The position numbers and the translations under genes are program-made. The notes under the pieces were generated by a model that made no database searches, had not been told where the DNA came from, and worked only from the letters and a program-made list of their open reading frames with translations. From contig NZ_SSNA01000055.1 of NCBI RefSeq assembly GCF_004799445.1, positions 62,001-126,000 on the forward strand: a stretch of DNA of 64,000 nt, in the 5' to 3' direction. This document shows, in pieces, positions 45,594 to 54,246 of this stretch. This stretch comes from Bradyrhizobium sp. Its GTDB lineage: Bacteria; Pseudomonadota; Alphaproteobacteria; Rhizobiales; Xanthobacteraceae. Positions within the stretch are counted from its first letter, which is position 1, and the number at the start of each line of letters is the position of its first letter.

Positions 45594-45951
45594 CCTAGCA
45601 TCGATCCCGAGGCGGAAATATTTAATGAAAACCCGAAAATGCAGCTTAACAGCGTTAATGACTGCTTTCCGTCCGGCCTGGTCGGCTCTCAAAAACAACC
45701 CGGGGCGAACCGCTCCAATCGTGTCCCCTTGACCGCTTTCGTCATTCGACTAATGGCCAATCGGCTCAATGCGCGCTTGCGGATATGCCCAGCTTTCCGC
45801 CTTGCGTAAGGCGGGCCGTTGGCGGCATATTCCGCCCCGGAGACGGCCGGCCCAAGGCGAAATTCCAAGACGCCCGGGAGAACCAGCCGACGAAAAAAGA
45901 TTGGCCACCCGCGATGGGGCGTCGCGGCGATGGCTGATGGGGGAAATTTGA
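45594..45951. other. Divergent regulatory region between PAS gene and liv operon
   Basis: This 358-bp gap contains the promoters of both directions. The clearest structure is the hairpin CCGCCTT-gcgt-AAGGCGG at 45797-45814 (perfect seven-base stem, no T-run). TTGACC at 45732 and CTAATG further right are a weak promoter candidate for the liv operon. If the TTG at 45698 is the true PAS start, the gap is 253 bp. Confidence 0.45.
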
Positions 45952-46707
45952 TTGGCCGATGAGTTCATTCTCGAAACCCACGGATTAACCAAGGAATTTG
46001 CGGGTTTCTTCGCCGTTCGCGACGTCGATCTTCGGGTCCGCCGCGGCAGTATTCATGCGCTGATCGGCCCGAACGGGGCCGGCAAGACGACATGCTTCAA
46101 TTTGCTGACCAAGTTCCTGAGGCCTTCGGCGGGTCAAATCCTGTATAAGGGGCAGGACATAACGGCGCTGGCGCCGGCTGACGTGGCGCGCCTCGGTCTG
46201 GTGCGCTCGTTTCAGATCTCGGCGGTATTTCCGCATCTGACCGCGCTCGAGAATGTGCGGGTCGCGCTGCAGCGTCAGCACGGGCACTCCTTCGACTTCT
46301 GGCGTTCCAAAACCGTGCTCGACCGCTTCAACGGCCGTGCCCACGAACTGCTGGACGATGTCGGTCTCAGCGAGTTTGCCATGACGCCCGCGGTCGAGAT
46401 GCCTTACGGACGCAAGCGCGCGCTCGAAATTGCGACGACGCTGGCGCTCGATCCGGAAATGATGCTGCTCGACGAGCCGATGGCCGGCATGGGACACGAG
46501 GACATCGACAAGATCGCGGCGCTGATCAAGCGCATCTCCGCGAAATACACGATCCTGATGGTCGAACACAATCTGAGCGTCGTTGCCAATCTTTCCGACA
46601 TCATCACCGTGCTGACGCGCGGCCACGTGCTGGCTGAAGGCAATTATGCCGATCTGTCCAGGGACGAGCGTGTCAAAGAAGCCTATCTGGGGGCCGGTCA
46701 TGGTTGA
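45952..46707 (+). CDS. livG: Branched-chain amino acid-type ABC transporter ATPase 1
   Basis: A 251-residue ATPase of the HAAT (LivG) group. Walker A GPNGAGKTTCFN is at about residues 38-49, the Q-loop region is LVRSFQISAVFPHL, the Walker B region is LDPEMMLLDEPMAGMGHEDI and the switch His is in MVEHNLSV. The LSGGQ signature is replaced by MPYGRKRALEIA, which is normal in LivG. The start is TTG 45952 with GGGGGA upstream. It is the first gene of a five-gene operon (ATPase 1, ATPase 2, binding protein, two permeases), an unusual but known order. The substrate may be amino acids, urea, amides or aromatic acids. Confidence 0.92.
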   Translation: MADEFILETHGLTKEFAGFFAVRDVDLRVRRGSIHALIGPNGAGKTTCFNLLTKFLRPSAGQILYKGQDITALAPADVARLGLVRSFQISAVFPHLTALENVRVALQRQHGHSFDFWRSKTVLDRFNGRAHELLDDVGLSEFAMTPAVEMPYGRKRALEIATTLALDPEMMLLDEPMAGMGHEDIDKIAALIKRISAKYTILMVEHNLSVVANLSDIITVLTRGHVLAEGNYADLSRDERVKEAYLGAGHG

Positions 46708-47452
46708 TTCGACAATGGCCGATGCCGCTACCAGGTCCGTTGCCGCGGCCGGCGCGTCCGTGCTGTCGGTTCAGAATCTCGAAGCCTGGTATGGCGAGTC
46801 GCATATCCTGCACGGCATCAATTTCGACGTGAATGCCGGCGAGGTTGTCACCCTGCTCGGGCGCAACGGCGCCGGCAAGACCACGACGCTGAAATCGGTG
46901 ATGGGGATCATCGGCAAGCGCACCGGCTCGATCCGCTTCGATGGTCAGGATATTACCCGCGCCTCGTCGGACAAGATTGCGCGCATGGGCGTCGCCTTCT
47001 GTCCAGAGGAGCGCGGGATTTTCGCCAGCCTTGATGTTCGTGAAAACCTGCTGTTGCCGCCGGTGGTGCGCAGCGGCGGCCTGTCGCTGGACCAGATCTT
47101 CGAACTGTTCCCCAATCTCAAGGAGCGGTTGAACAGCCAGGGTACCAAATTGTCCGGCGGCGAGCAGCAGATGTTGGCGATCGCACGAATCCTGCGTACC
47201 GGCGCGCGGTTTCTGATGCTCGATGAGCCGACCGAAGGTCTCGCGCCAGTCATCATCCAGCAGATCGGCCACACCATCAAGCGCCTCAAGAACGAAGGTT
47301 TCACCATCCTTCTGGTCGAGCAGAACTTCCGGTTCGCCGCAACCGTCGCGGACCGCTACTACATCGTCGAACATGGCAAGATCATCGATGGTTTCGCGAA
47401 TGCGGAGCTGCAGGCGAATATGGACAAGCTTCACACCTATCTCGGCGTCTAA
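46700..47452 (+). CDS. livF: Branched-chain amino acid-type ABC transporter ATPase 2
   Basis: A 250-residue ATPase of the LivF group. Walker A LLGRNGAGKTTTLKSVMG lies near residues 50-67, the signature is LSGGEQQMLAIARIL, Walker B is FLMLDEPTEGLAP and the switch histidine position is replaced by VEQNFRFA, normal for LivF. It overlaps the end of livG by eight bases, implying translational coupling; an ATG at 46715 is an alternative. It pairs with livG on the two permeases. Confidence 0.92.
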   Translation: MVDSTMADAATRSVAAAGASVLSVQNLEAWYGESHILHGINFDVNAGEVVTLLGRNGAGKTTTLKSVMGIIGKRTGSIRFDGQDITRASSDKIARMGVAFCPEERGIFASLDVRENLLLPPVVRSGGLSLDQIFELFPNLKERLNSQGTKLSGGEQQMLAIARILRTGARFLMLDEPTEGLAPVIIQQIGHTIKRLKNEGFTILLVEQNFRFAATVADRYYIVEHGKIIDGFANAELQANMDKLHTYLGV

Positions 47453-47485
47453 AGAACAGCGGGAAGGATCCACGGAGGAACCACC

Positions 47486-48709
47486 ATGAAAAACAGAAAT
47501 CTCGCATCGTTACTGCTCGGTACGGCGCTAAGCCTCGCGGCCGGAAGCTTCGCTTTTGCCCAGGACAAGACCGTCAAGATCGGCGCGCTGTCCGATCAAT
47601 CCGGGCTTTACGCCGATCTCGGCGGTCCCGGCTCGACGCTGGCTGCCCAGATGGCGGTCGAGGATTCGGGCCTCGCCGCCAAGGGCTGGAAGATCGATGT
47701 CATTTCCGGCGATCACCAGAACAAGCCGGATGTCGGCACCGCTATCACGCGGCAGTGGTTCGACGTCGACAAGGTCGACGTCATCGTCGACGTGCCGAAC
47801 TCGGGCGTCGCACTCGCGGTCAACAACGTCATCAAGGAAAAGAACGGCGTCTACATCAATTCGGGTGCCGCGACCTCGGATCTCACCAATGCGCAGTGTT
47901 CTCCCAACACCGTGCACTGGACCTACGACACCTATATGCTCGCCCACACCACCGGGCAGGCGCTGGTGAAGGCCGGTGGCGATACCTGGTTTTTCCTCAC
48001 CGCCGATTATGCCTTCGGCGCAGCACTTGAACGCGACACCACCGCGGTCATTCTGGCCAATGGCGGCAAGGTCGTCGGCGGCGTCAAGCATCCGCTGAAC
48101 ACGTCCGACTTCTCCTCGTTCCTGCTGCAGGCGCAATCGTCGAAGGCCAAAGTCATCGGGTTGGCGAATGCCGGTGGTGACACCACCAATTCCATCAAGC
48201 AGGCCGCCGAATTCGGCATCGTCAAGGGTGGGCAGAAGCTCGCGGCCCTCTTGCTGTTCATCACCGACATCAAGGCGATCGGCCTTGAAACGGCGCAAGG
48301 GCTGAACTTCACCGAAACCTTCTATTGGGACATGAACGATCAGACCCGCGCGTTCTCCAAGAAATTTGCGGCGCGGATGAAGAACGGCGCACCGCCGACC
48401 ATGATCCAGGCCGGCGTCTATTCCGGCCTGATCCACTACTTCAAGGCCATGGAAGCCCTCGGCGGAAATCCGCACGACGGCATCAAGGTCGTGGAGAAGA
48501 TGAAGTCGATCCCGACCGACGATACGCTGTTCGGCAAGGGCGAGATTCAACCCAACGGCCGCACCATCCATTCGGCCTATCTGTTCGAGGTGAAGAAGCC
48601 TTCGGAATCCAAGGCCCCCTGGGATTTCTACAAGCTGATCGGCACGGTTCCAGGCGACCAGGCGTTCACGCCGCTGTCGGAAAGCAAGTGTGCGATGCTG
48701 AAGAAATAG
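47486..48709 (+). CDS. ABC transporter substrate-binding protein (Peripla_BP_6 type)
   Basis: A 407-residue periplasmic binding protein. The signal peptide is KNRNLASLLLGTALSLAAGS followed by FAFAQ, with cleavage after AFA. The mature part has KIGALSDQSGLYADLGGPGS, DVIVDVPNSGVALAVNNVI and TWFFLTADYAFGAALERDT, typical of LivK-like receptors whose ligands include amino acids, amides and aromatic acids. GGAGGAACCACC precedes the ATG. A strong hairpin follows the stop and may keep its mRNA more abundant than that of the permeases. The ligand cannot be deduced. Confidence 0.92.
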   Translation: MKNRNLASLLLGTALSLAAGSFAFAQDKTVKIGALSDQSGLYADLGGPGSTLAAQMAVEDSGLAAKGWKIDVISGDHQNKPDVGTAITRQWFDVDKVDVIVDVPNSGVALAVNNVIKEKNGVYINSGAATSDLTNAQCSPNTVHWTYDTYMLAHTTGQALVKAGGDTWFFLTADYAFGAALERDTTAVILANGGKVVGGVKHPLNTSDFSSFLLQAQSSKAKVIGLANAGGDTTNSIKQAAEFGIVKGGQKLAALLLFITDIKAIGLETAQGLNFTETFYWDMNDQTRAFSKKFAARMKNGAPPTMIQAGVYSGLIHYFKAMEALGGNPHDGIKVVEKMKSIPTDDTLFGKGEIQPNGRTIHSAYLFEVKKPSESKAPWDFYKLIGTVPGDQAFTPLSESKCAMLKK

Positions 48710-48718
48710 CGGCCGGCC

Positions 48719-48741
48719 CCCGCCGGCCTCGTGCCGGCGGG
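48719..48741 (+). promoter_or_regulatory. Intercistronic hairpin after the binding-protein gene
   Basis: CCCGCCGGC-ctcgt-GCCGGCGGG, a perfect nine-base GC stem with a five-base loop, ten bases after the stop and without a T-run. In such operons a stem here commonly protects the binding-protein message or partly ends transcription. Confidence 0.7.
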
Positions 48742-48787
48742 ATTGCCTCCAGCTGACAACGAGATTGGGCGCGAAAGATCGATCGAT

Positions 48788-49651
48788 ATGCAAGCTCTCT
48801 ATGCACAGCTCCTGGTGGGACTGATCAACGGCTCGTTCTACGCGCTGCTCAGCCTTGGGCTCGCCGTGATCTTCGGGATGCTCAACATCATCAATTTCGC
48901 GCACGGCGCGCTTTATATGATGGGCGCATTCTGCGCCTATTTCCTGCTCAACGTGGCGGGCATCGGATACTGGCCGGCGCTGATCATCGCTCCGATCGCA
49001 GTCGGCATTTTCGGCATGATCCTCGAACGGACCATGCTGCAATGGCTTTCCGGCCTCGACCATCTCTACGGGCTATTGCTGACATTCGGCATGGCGCTGA
49101 TCATACAGGGCGTGTTCCAGAATTATTTCGGCTCGTCCGGACTGCCCTACGCGATCCCTGACGAGCTGAAAGGCGGCATGAATCTCGGCTTCATGTTCCT
49201 GCCGATCTATCGCGGCTGGGTGGTCGTGTTCTCGCTCGTCGTGTGCCTCGCCACCTGGTATCTGATCGAGCGAACCCGGCTCGGTGCCAACCTGCGCGCC
49301 GCCACCGAAAACCCGACGCTGGTGCGCGCCTTCGGCATCAACGTGCCGCGGATGATCACGCTGACCTACGGGCTCGGGGTCGGTCTTGCCGCACTCGCCG
49401 GCGTGTTGTCGGCGCCGATCAACCAGGTGCGACCGCTGATGGGGGCGGATCTGATTATCGTGGTGTTCGCGGTCGTGGTGATCGGCGGCATGGGTTCCAT
49501 CATGGGTTCGATCATCACCGGCTTTGCGCTTGGTGTGATCGAGGGACTGACCAAATACTTCTATCCCGAGGCTTCCAACACTGTGGTATTTGTCCTCATG
49601 GTGCTGGTGCTGCTGGTGAAGCCTTCAGGACTGACGGGGCGGGCGACCTGA
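48788..49651 (+). CDS. livH: Branched-chain amino acid-type ABC transporter permease 1
   Basis: A 287-residue LivH-type permease with about eight membrane helices. LLVGLINGSFYALLSLGLAV near the start, LNIINFAHGALYMMGAFCAY and the EAA-like loop RAATENPTLVRAFGINV are diagnostic. ATG 48788 is chosen over a TTG at 48731. It forms the membrane pore with LivM, whose start is one base after this stop. Confidence 0.92.
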   Translation: MQALYAQLLVGLINGSFYALLSLGLAVIFGMLNIINFAHGALYMMGAFCAYFLLNVAGIGYWPALIIAPIAVGIFGMILERTMLQWLSGLDHLYGLLLTFGMALIIQGVFQNYFGSSGLPYAIPDELKGGMNLGFMFLPIYRGWVVVFSLVVCLATWYLIERTRLGANLRAATENPTLVRAFGINVPRMITLTYGLGVGLAALAGVLSAPINQVRPLMGADLIIVVFAVVVIGGMGSIMGSIITGFALGVIEGLTKYFYPEASNTVVFVLMVLVLLVKPSGLTGRAT

Positions 49652-49652
49652 C

Positions 49653-50621
49653 ATGACGGCAATGACCGACGATACTTTACCGGTGACGCCGCGCACGATC
49701 CGCGACGAGATGATTGCGTTTGGTCTTATGACCGCGCTTTTGCTGGTGGTGCCGCTGACCGGCGTCTACCCGTTCTTCGTGATGCAGGCGCTGTGCTTTG
49801 CGCTGTTGGCTTGTGCCTTCAACCTCCTGATCGGCTACGGCGGATTGCTGTCGTTCGGGCACGCGATGTTTCTGGGAACCGCGGGCTACGTCACCGCCCA
49901 TGCGCTGAAGGTGTGGGGCCTAACGCCCGAGCTTGGGATTCTGGCGGGAACCGCAGGTGCCGCAGGGCTTGGCGTCATCACCGGGCTCATCGCGATCCGC
50001 CGCCAGGGCATCTATTTCGCGATGATCACGCTCGCATTGTCGCAGCTATTGTATTTCATCTATCTGCAGACGCCGTTCACCCATGGCGAGGACGGCATCC
50101 AGGGTATTCCGCAGGGGTATCTGTTCGGGATATTCAACCTCGCCAGGCCGACGGTGCTTTATTACGTCATCGTCGCCGGCTTCCTGTTCGGATTTCTGGT
50201 GATCTTTCGCACCATCAACTCGCCGTTCGGCGAGGTGCTGAAATCGATCCGGGAGAACGAACAGCGGGCGATCTCGCTTGGTTACAAAACCGACCAATAC
50301 AAGCTGCTCGCCTATATCCTGTCCGGAACCCTGGCGGGATTCGCCGGCGCCCTGAAAGTGTTCGTGGCGCAGAACGCCTCGTTGACCGACGTGCACTGGA
50401 GCATGTCCGGCGAAATCGTGCTGATGACGCTGGTCGGCGGTCTCGGGACCGTGTTTGGTCCGGTGGTCGGCGCCTTCGTGATCATCGCCATGCAGCAATA
50501 CCTGGCCGGATTCGGGCAGTGGGTGACGGTGATCCAGGGCGTGATCTTCGTGGTGTGCGTGCTGACGTTCCGCCGCGGCGTGATCGGCGAGATCGCGCAT
50601 TATTTCCGGCGCTCGCTTTAG
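49653..50621 (+). CDS. livM: Branched-chain amino acid-type ABC transporter permease 2
   Basis: A 322-residue LivM-type permease. LLIGYGGLLSFGHAMFLGTA and the cytoplasmic coupling loop SIRENEQRAISLGYKTDQYK are diagnostic, and about nine to ten membrane helices are visible. The start overlaps the livH stop region (tgacatg), so the two are coupled. An ATG at 49662 is a possible alternative. It is the last gene of the operon; no ATPase or receptor follows. Confidence 0.92.
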   Translation: MTAMTDDTLPVTPRTIRDEMIAFGLMTALLLVVPLTGVYPFFVMQALCFALLACAFNLLIGYGGLLSFGHAMFLGTAGYVTAHALKVWGLTPELGILAGTAGAAGLGVITGLIAIRRQGIYFAMITLALSQLLYFIYLQTPFTHGEDGIQGIPQGYLFGIFNLARPTVLYYVIVAGFLFGFLVIFRTINSPFGEVLKSIRENEQRAISLGYKTDQYKLLAYILSGTLAGFAGALKVFVAQNASLTDVHWSMSGEIVLMTLVGGLGTVFGPVVGAFVIIAMQQYLAGFGQWVTVIQGVIFVVCVLTFRRGVIGEIAHYFRRSL

Positions 50622-50716
50622 GCGGCCGGTTTACGGAACATCTTCAGGCCCTACAAAGCGGTGGATGACCCGGTTCCGTCGCTAGCCTGCCGCGCGCTTT
50701 ACCGGAGAAAAGGTTT

Positions 50717-50734
50717 ATGACAGTCCTGTGACAG
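50717..50734 (-). promoter_or_regulatory. PHO-box-like site upstream of the phosphate-transport pair
   Basis: On the minus strand it reads CTGTCAC-agga-CTGTCAT, two seven-base half-sites four bases apart, differing at one position from the PhoB consensus CTGTCATnnnnCTGTCAT. It lies 42 bases before the PhoU-like gene and points away from it, which would suit repression rather than activation. Confidence 0.6.
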
Positions 50735-50775
50735 GCCGCCTCAGCCGGCCATTTCTCCGACAATGGATCTAGCCC

Positions 50776-51423
50776 ATGCTGATGCGTTGGTTTCGCGCTT
50801 TTCTTCCCAGGGAGGAACGATTTTTCGACCTGTTCGCCCGGCACTCCCAGGCCGTCGTTCAGGGCGCGCTGGCGTTGCAGGACATGCTGCGCGGCGGCGA
50901 TGAAACCCCGGTATTCTGTCAGCGCGTCAACCAGTTCGAGAATGACGCCGACAACGTCACCCGCGAGGTGCTCACCGCGGTTCGCCGGACCTTCATCACG
51001 CCGTTCGACCGCGGCGACATCAAGAACCTGATCACCTCCATGGACGACGCCATCGACCAGATGCAGCAGACCGCCAAGGCGGTCATTCTGTTCGAGGTCC
51101 GCACCTTCGAGCCGCCGATGCGTGAGATGGGCACGCTGCTGGTCGAGTGCGCCAACCTGGTCGGCCGCGCGCTGCCATTGATGCAATCGATCGGCAGCAA
51201 TGTCGCGATGCTGACGGCGATCACCGAGGAGCTGACCAAGCTGGAAGGCCGCGTCGACGATCTCCACGACATCGGCCTGAAGGAGCTCTTCCTCAAGCAC
51301 CGCGACGCCAACGCGATGGATTTCATCGTCGGCGCCGAAATCTACGATCATCTGGAGAAGGTTGCCGATCGGTTCGATGACGTCGCGAACGAGATCAACA
51401 GCATCGTGATCGAACAGGTATAG
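50776..51423 (+). CDS. DUF47 family PhoU-like Pit-accessory protein
   Basis: A 215-residue all-helical protein of the DUF47/PhoU-like family. RFFDLFARHSQAVVQGALAL, the acidic ENDADNVTREVL and DRGDIKNLITSMDDAIDQM, and EIYDHLEKVADRFDDVANEI (E-x3-D-x2-D-type metal clusters) are typical. Such proteins accompany Pit transporters (OrfA in rhizobial orfA-pit) and are thought to modulate phosphate uptake. A start six bases later (50782) is possible. The pit gene begins 14 bases after the stop. Confidence 0.9.
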   Translation: MLMRWFRAFLPREERFFDLFARHSQAVVQGALALQDMLRGGDETPVFCQRVNQFENDADNVTREVLTAVRRTFITPFDRGDIKNLITSMDDAIDQMQQTAKAVILFEVRTFEPPMREMGTLLVECANLVGRALPLMQSIGSNVAMLTAITEELTKLEGRVDDLHDIGLKELFLKHRDANAMDFIVGAEIYDHLEKVADRFDDVANEINSIVIEQV

Positions 51424-51437
51424 GGCAGGGCCGCGCA

Positions 51438-52454
<1,017 letters not shown>

Positions 52455-52540
52455 CTGGAGTAACGCCGCGCAGCGCATATATAGGCTAGCGCCGATCCTC
52501 CTTGATCCGGCCCGGTTTCCCTGCCAAACGCTCAAATCCG

Positions 52541-54160
52541 ATGTCCGACCTCGCCCTCACAGCCGAATCGCCGTCCCGCTCGCCGCTCGCCGCTGAGGTG
52601 GCGCGCCGGCGGACCTTTGCGATCATCTCGCACCCCGACGCCGGCAAGACCACGCTGACCGAAAAGCTGCTGCTGTTCGGCGGCGCGATCAATCTGGCCG
52701 GGCAGGTCAAGGCCAAGGGCGAGCGTCGCAACACCCGTTCCGACTGGATGAAGATCGAGCGCGAGCGCGGCATCTCGGTCGTCACCTCGGTGATGACCTT
52801 CGAATTCGAGGGTCTGGTGTTCAACCTGCTGGACACGCCGGGCCACGAGGATTTTTCCGAGGACACCTACCGGACGCTGACCGCGGTCGATAGCGCCGTC
52901 ATGGTGATCGACGCCGCCAAGGGCATCGAGGCCCGCACGCGAAAGCTGTTCGAGGTCTGCCGGCTCCGCGACATTCCCATCATCACCTTCATCAACAAGA
53001 TGGACCGCGAGAGCCGCGACACCTTCGATCTCTTGGATGAAATCGAAAAGACGCTGGCGCTCGACACCACCCCGATGACTTGGCCGGTCGGCCGTGGCCG
53101 CGACTTCCTCGGCACCTACGATCTTGCCACCGGCGGCGTGCGCCTCCTGGAAGGCGGCGGCGCCAAGACCGGCGCGGCGCAACAGATCGACGTTGCCGAA
53201 CTCGCCGGCCGCAACGCCAATCTCGACGTCGGCGCGATCAAGGAAGAACTCGCGCTGGTGTCGGAAGCCTGCAAACCGTTCGAACTGGAGGCGTTTCGCG
53301 AAGGCCATCTGACGCCGGTCTATTTCGGCAGCGCGCTGCGCAATTTCGGCGTCGGCGATCTGCTGGAAGGCCTGGGCCGTTTCGCGCCGCCGCCGCGCGC
53401 GCAGGAAAGCAATCTGCGCAAGGTGGAAGCGGCCGAGCCGCGCATGAGCGCCTTCGTGTTCAAGATCCAGGCCAATATGGATCCGAACCATCGCGACCGC
53501 ATCGCGTTCGCGCGGCTGTGTTCGGGCAAGCTCACCCGTGGCATGAAGGCGAAACTGGTGCGCACCGGCAAGAACATGTCGCTCTCGAGCCCGCAATTCT
53601 TTTTCGCGCAGGATCGCGCGCTGGCCGACGAGGCCTTTGCCGGCGATGTCGTCGGCATCCCCAATCACGGCACGTTGCGGATCGGCGACACCCTGACCGA
53701 GGGCGAAGACCTCACCTTCGTCGGCGTGCCCTCCTTTGCGCCGGAAATCGTGCGCCGGGTGCGGCTGACCGACGCCATGAAGGCCAAGAAACTCAAGGAA
53801 GCCCTGCAACAGATGTCGGAGGAGGGCGTAGTGCAGGTGTTCCGCCCGCGCGACGGGGCGCCCGCGCTGGTCGGGGTGGTCGGCCCGCTGCAGCTCGACG
53901 TCCTGAAGGCGCGGCTGGACGCCGAATACACGCTGCCGGTGGAATTCGAGATCTCCGAGTTCCAGCTGGCGCGCTGGATTTCGTCCGATGACCGCAAGAA
54001 GCTCGACGCGTTTATTGCGGCCAACAGTTCCGGCGTCGCCGATGACGTCGACGGCGATCCGGTGTTTCTGGCCAAGAATGAATTTTATCTCGGCTACACC
54101 AGGGAACGCGCCGAGGGAATTACGTTTTCCAGCATCAAGGATGTGAAGAAGAAGGCGTAA
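52541..54160 (+). CDS. prfC: Peptide chain release factor 3
   Basis: A 539-residue translational GTPase that recycles RF1/RF2 from the ribosome after termination. G1 is HPDAGKTTLTEKLLLFGG, the switch I region is ERGISVVTSVMTFEF, G3 is DTPGHEDFSEDTYR and G4 is NKMDRE. The RF3-specific part follows (PVYFGSALRNFGVGDLLEGL; FFAQDRALADEAFAGDVVGI). The length agrees with the family (about 529). ATG 52541 is the first start compatible with the family N terminus. It is independent of the upstream pit gene (87-bp gap). Confidence 0.95.
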   Translation: MSDLALTAESPSRSPLAAEVARRRTFAIISHPDAGKTTLTEKLLLFGGAINLAGQVKAKGERRNTRSDWMKIERERGISVVTSVMTFEFEGLVFNLLDTPGHEDFSEDTYRTLTAVDSAVMVIDAAKGIEARTRKLFEVCRLRDIPIITFINKMDRESRDTFDLLDEIEKTLALDTTPMTWPVGRGRDFLGTYDLATGGVRLLEGGGAKTGAAQQIDVAELAGRNANLDVGAIKEELALVSEACKPFELEAFREGHLTPVYFGSALRNFGVGDLLEGLGRFAPPPRAQESNLRKVEAAEPRMSAFVFKIQANMDPNHRDRIAFARLCSGKLTRGMKAKLVRTGKNMSLSSPQFFFAQDRALADEAFAGDVVGIPNHGTLRIGDTLTEGEDLTFVGVPSFAPEIVRRVRLTDAMKAKKLKEALQQMSEEGVVQVFRPRDGAPALVGVVGPLQLDVLKARLDAEYTLPVEFEISEFQLARWISSDDRKKLDAFIAANSSGVADDVDGDPVFLAKNEFYLGYTRERAEGITFSSIKDVKKKA

Positions 54161-54246
54161 GGCGAAACTCCGAACCTGCGCTGATCGCAAAGCCGCGACG
54201 TGAAATAGCCATCCGGAGAGCTTCCGTTTCGTGGCGGTCATGGCGG

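Noticed and set aside
47528..49063. Minus-strand frame of 511 codons across the binding-protein and permease genes
   Set aside because: Spans two real genes and their hairpin on the other strand; no start signal or family match.
52532..54241. Long minus-strand frame (569 codons) opposite prfC
   Set aside because: Mirror frame caused by codon bias; no ribosome site or domain signal, and prfC on the other strand is unambiguous.
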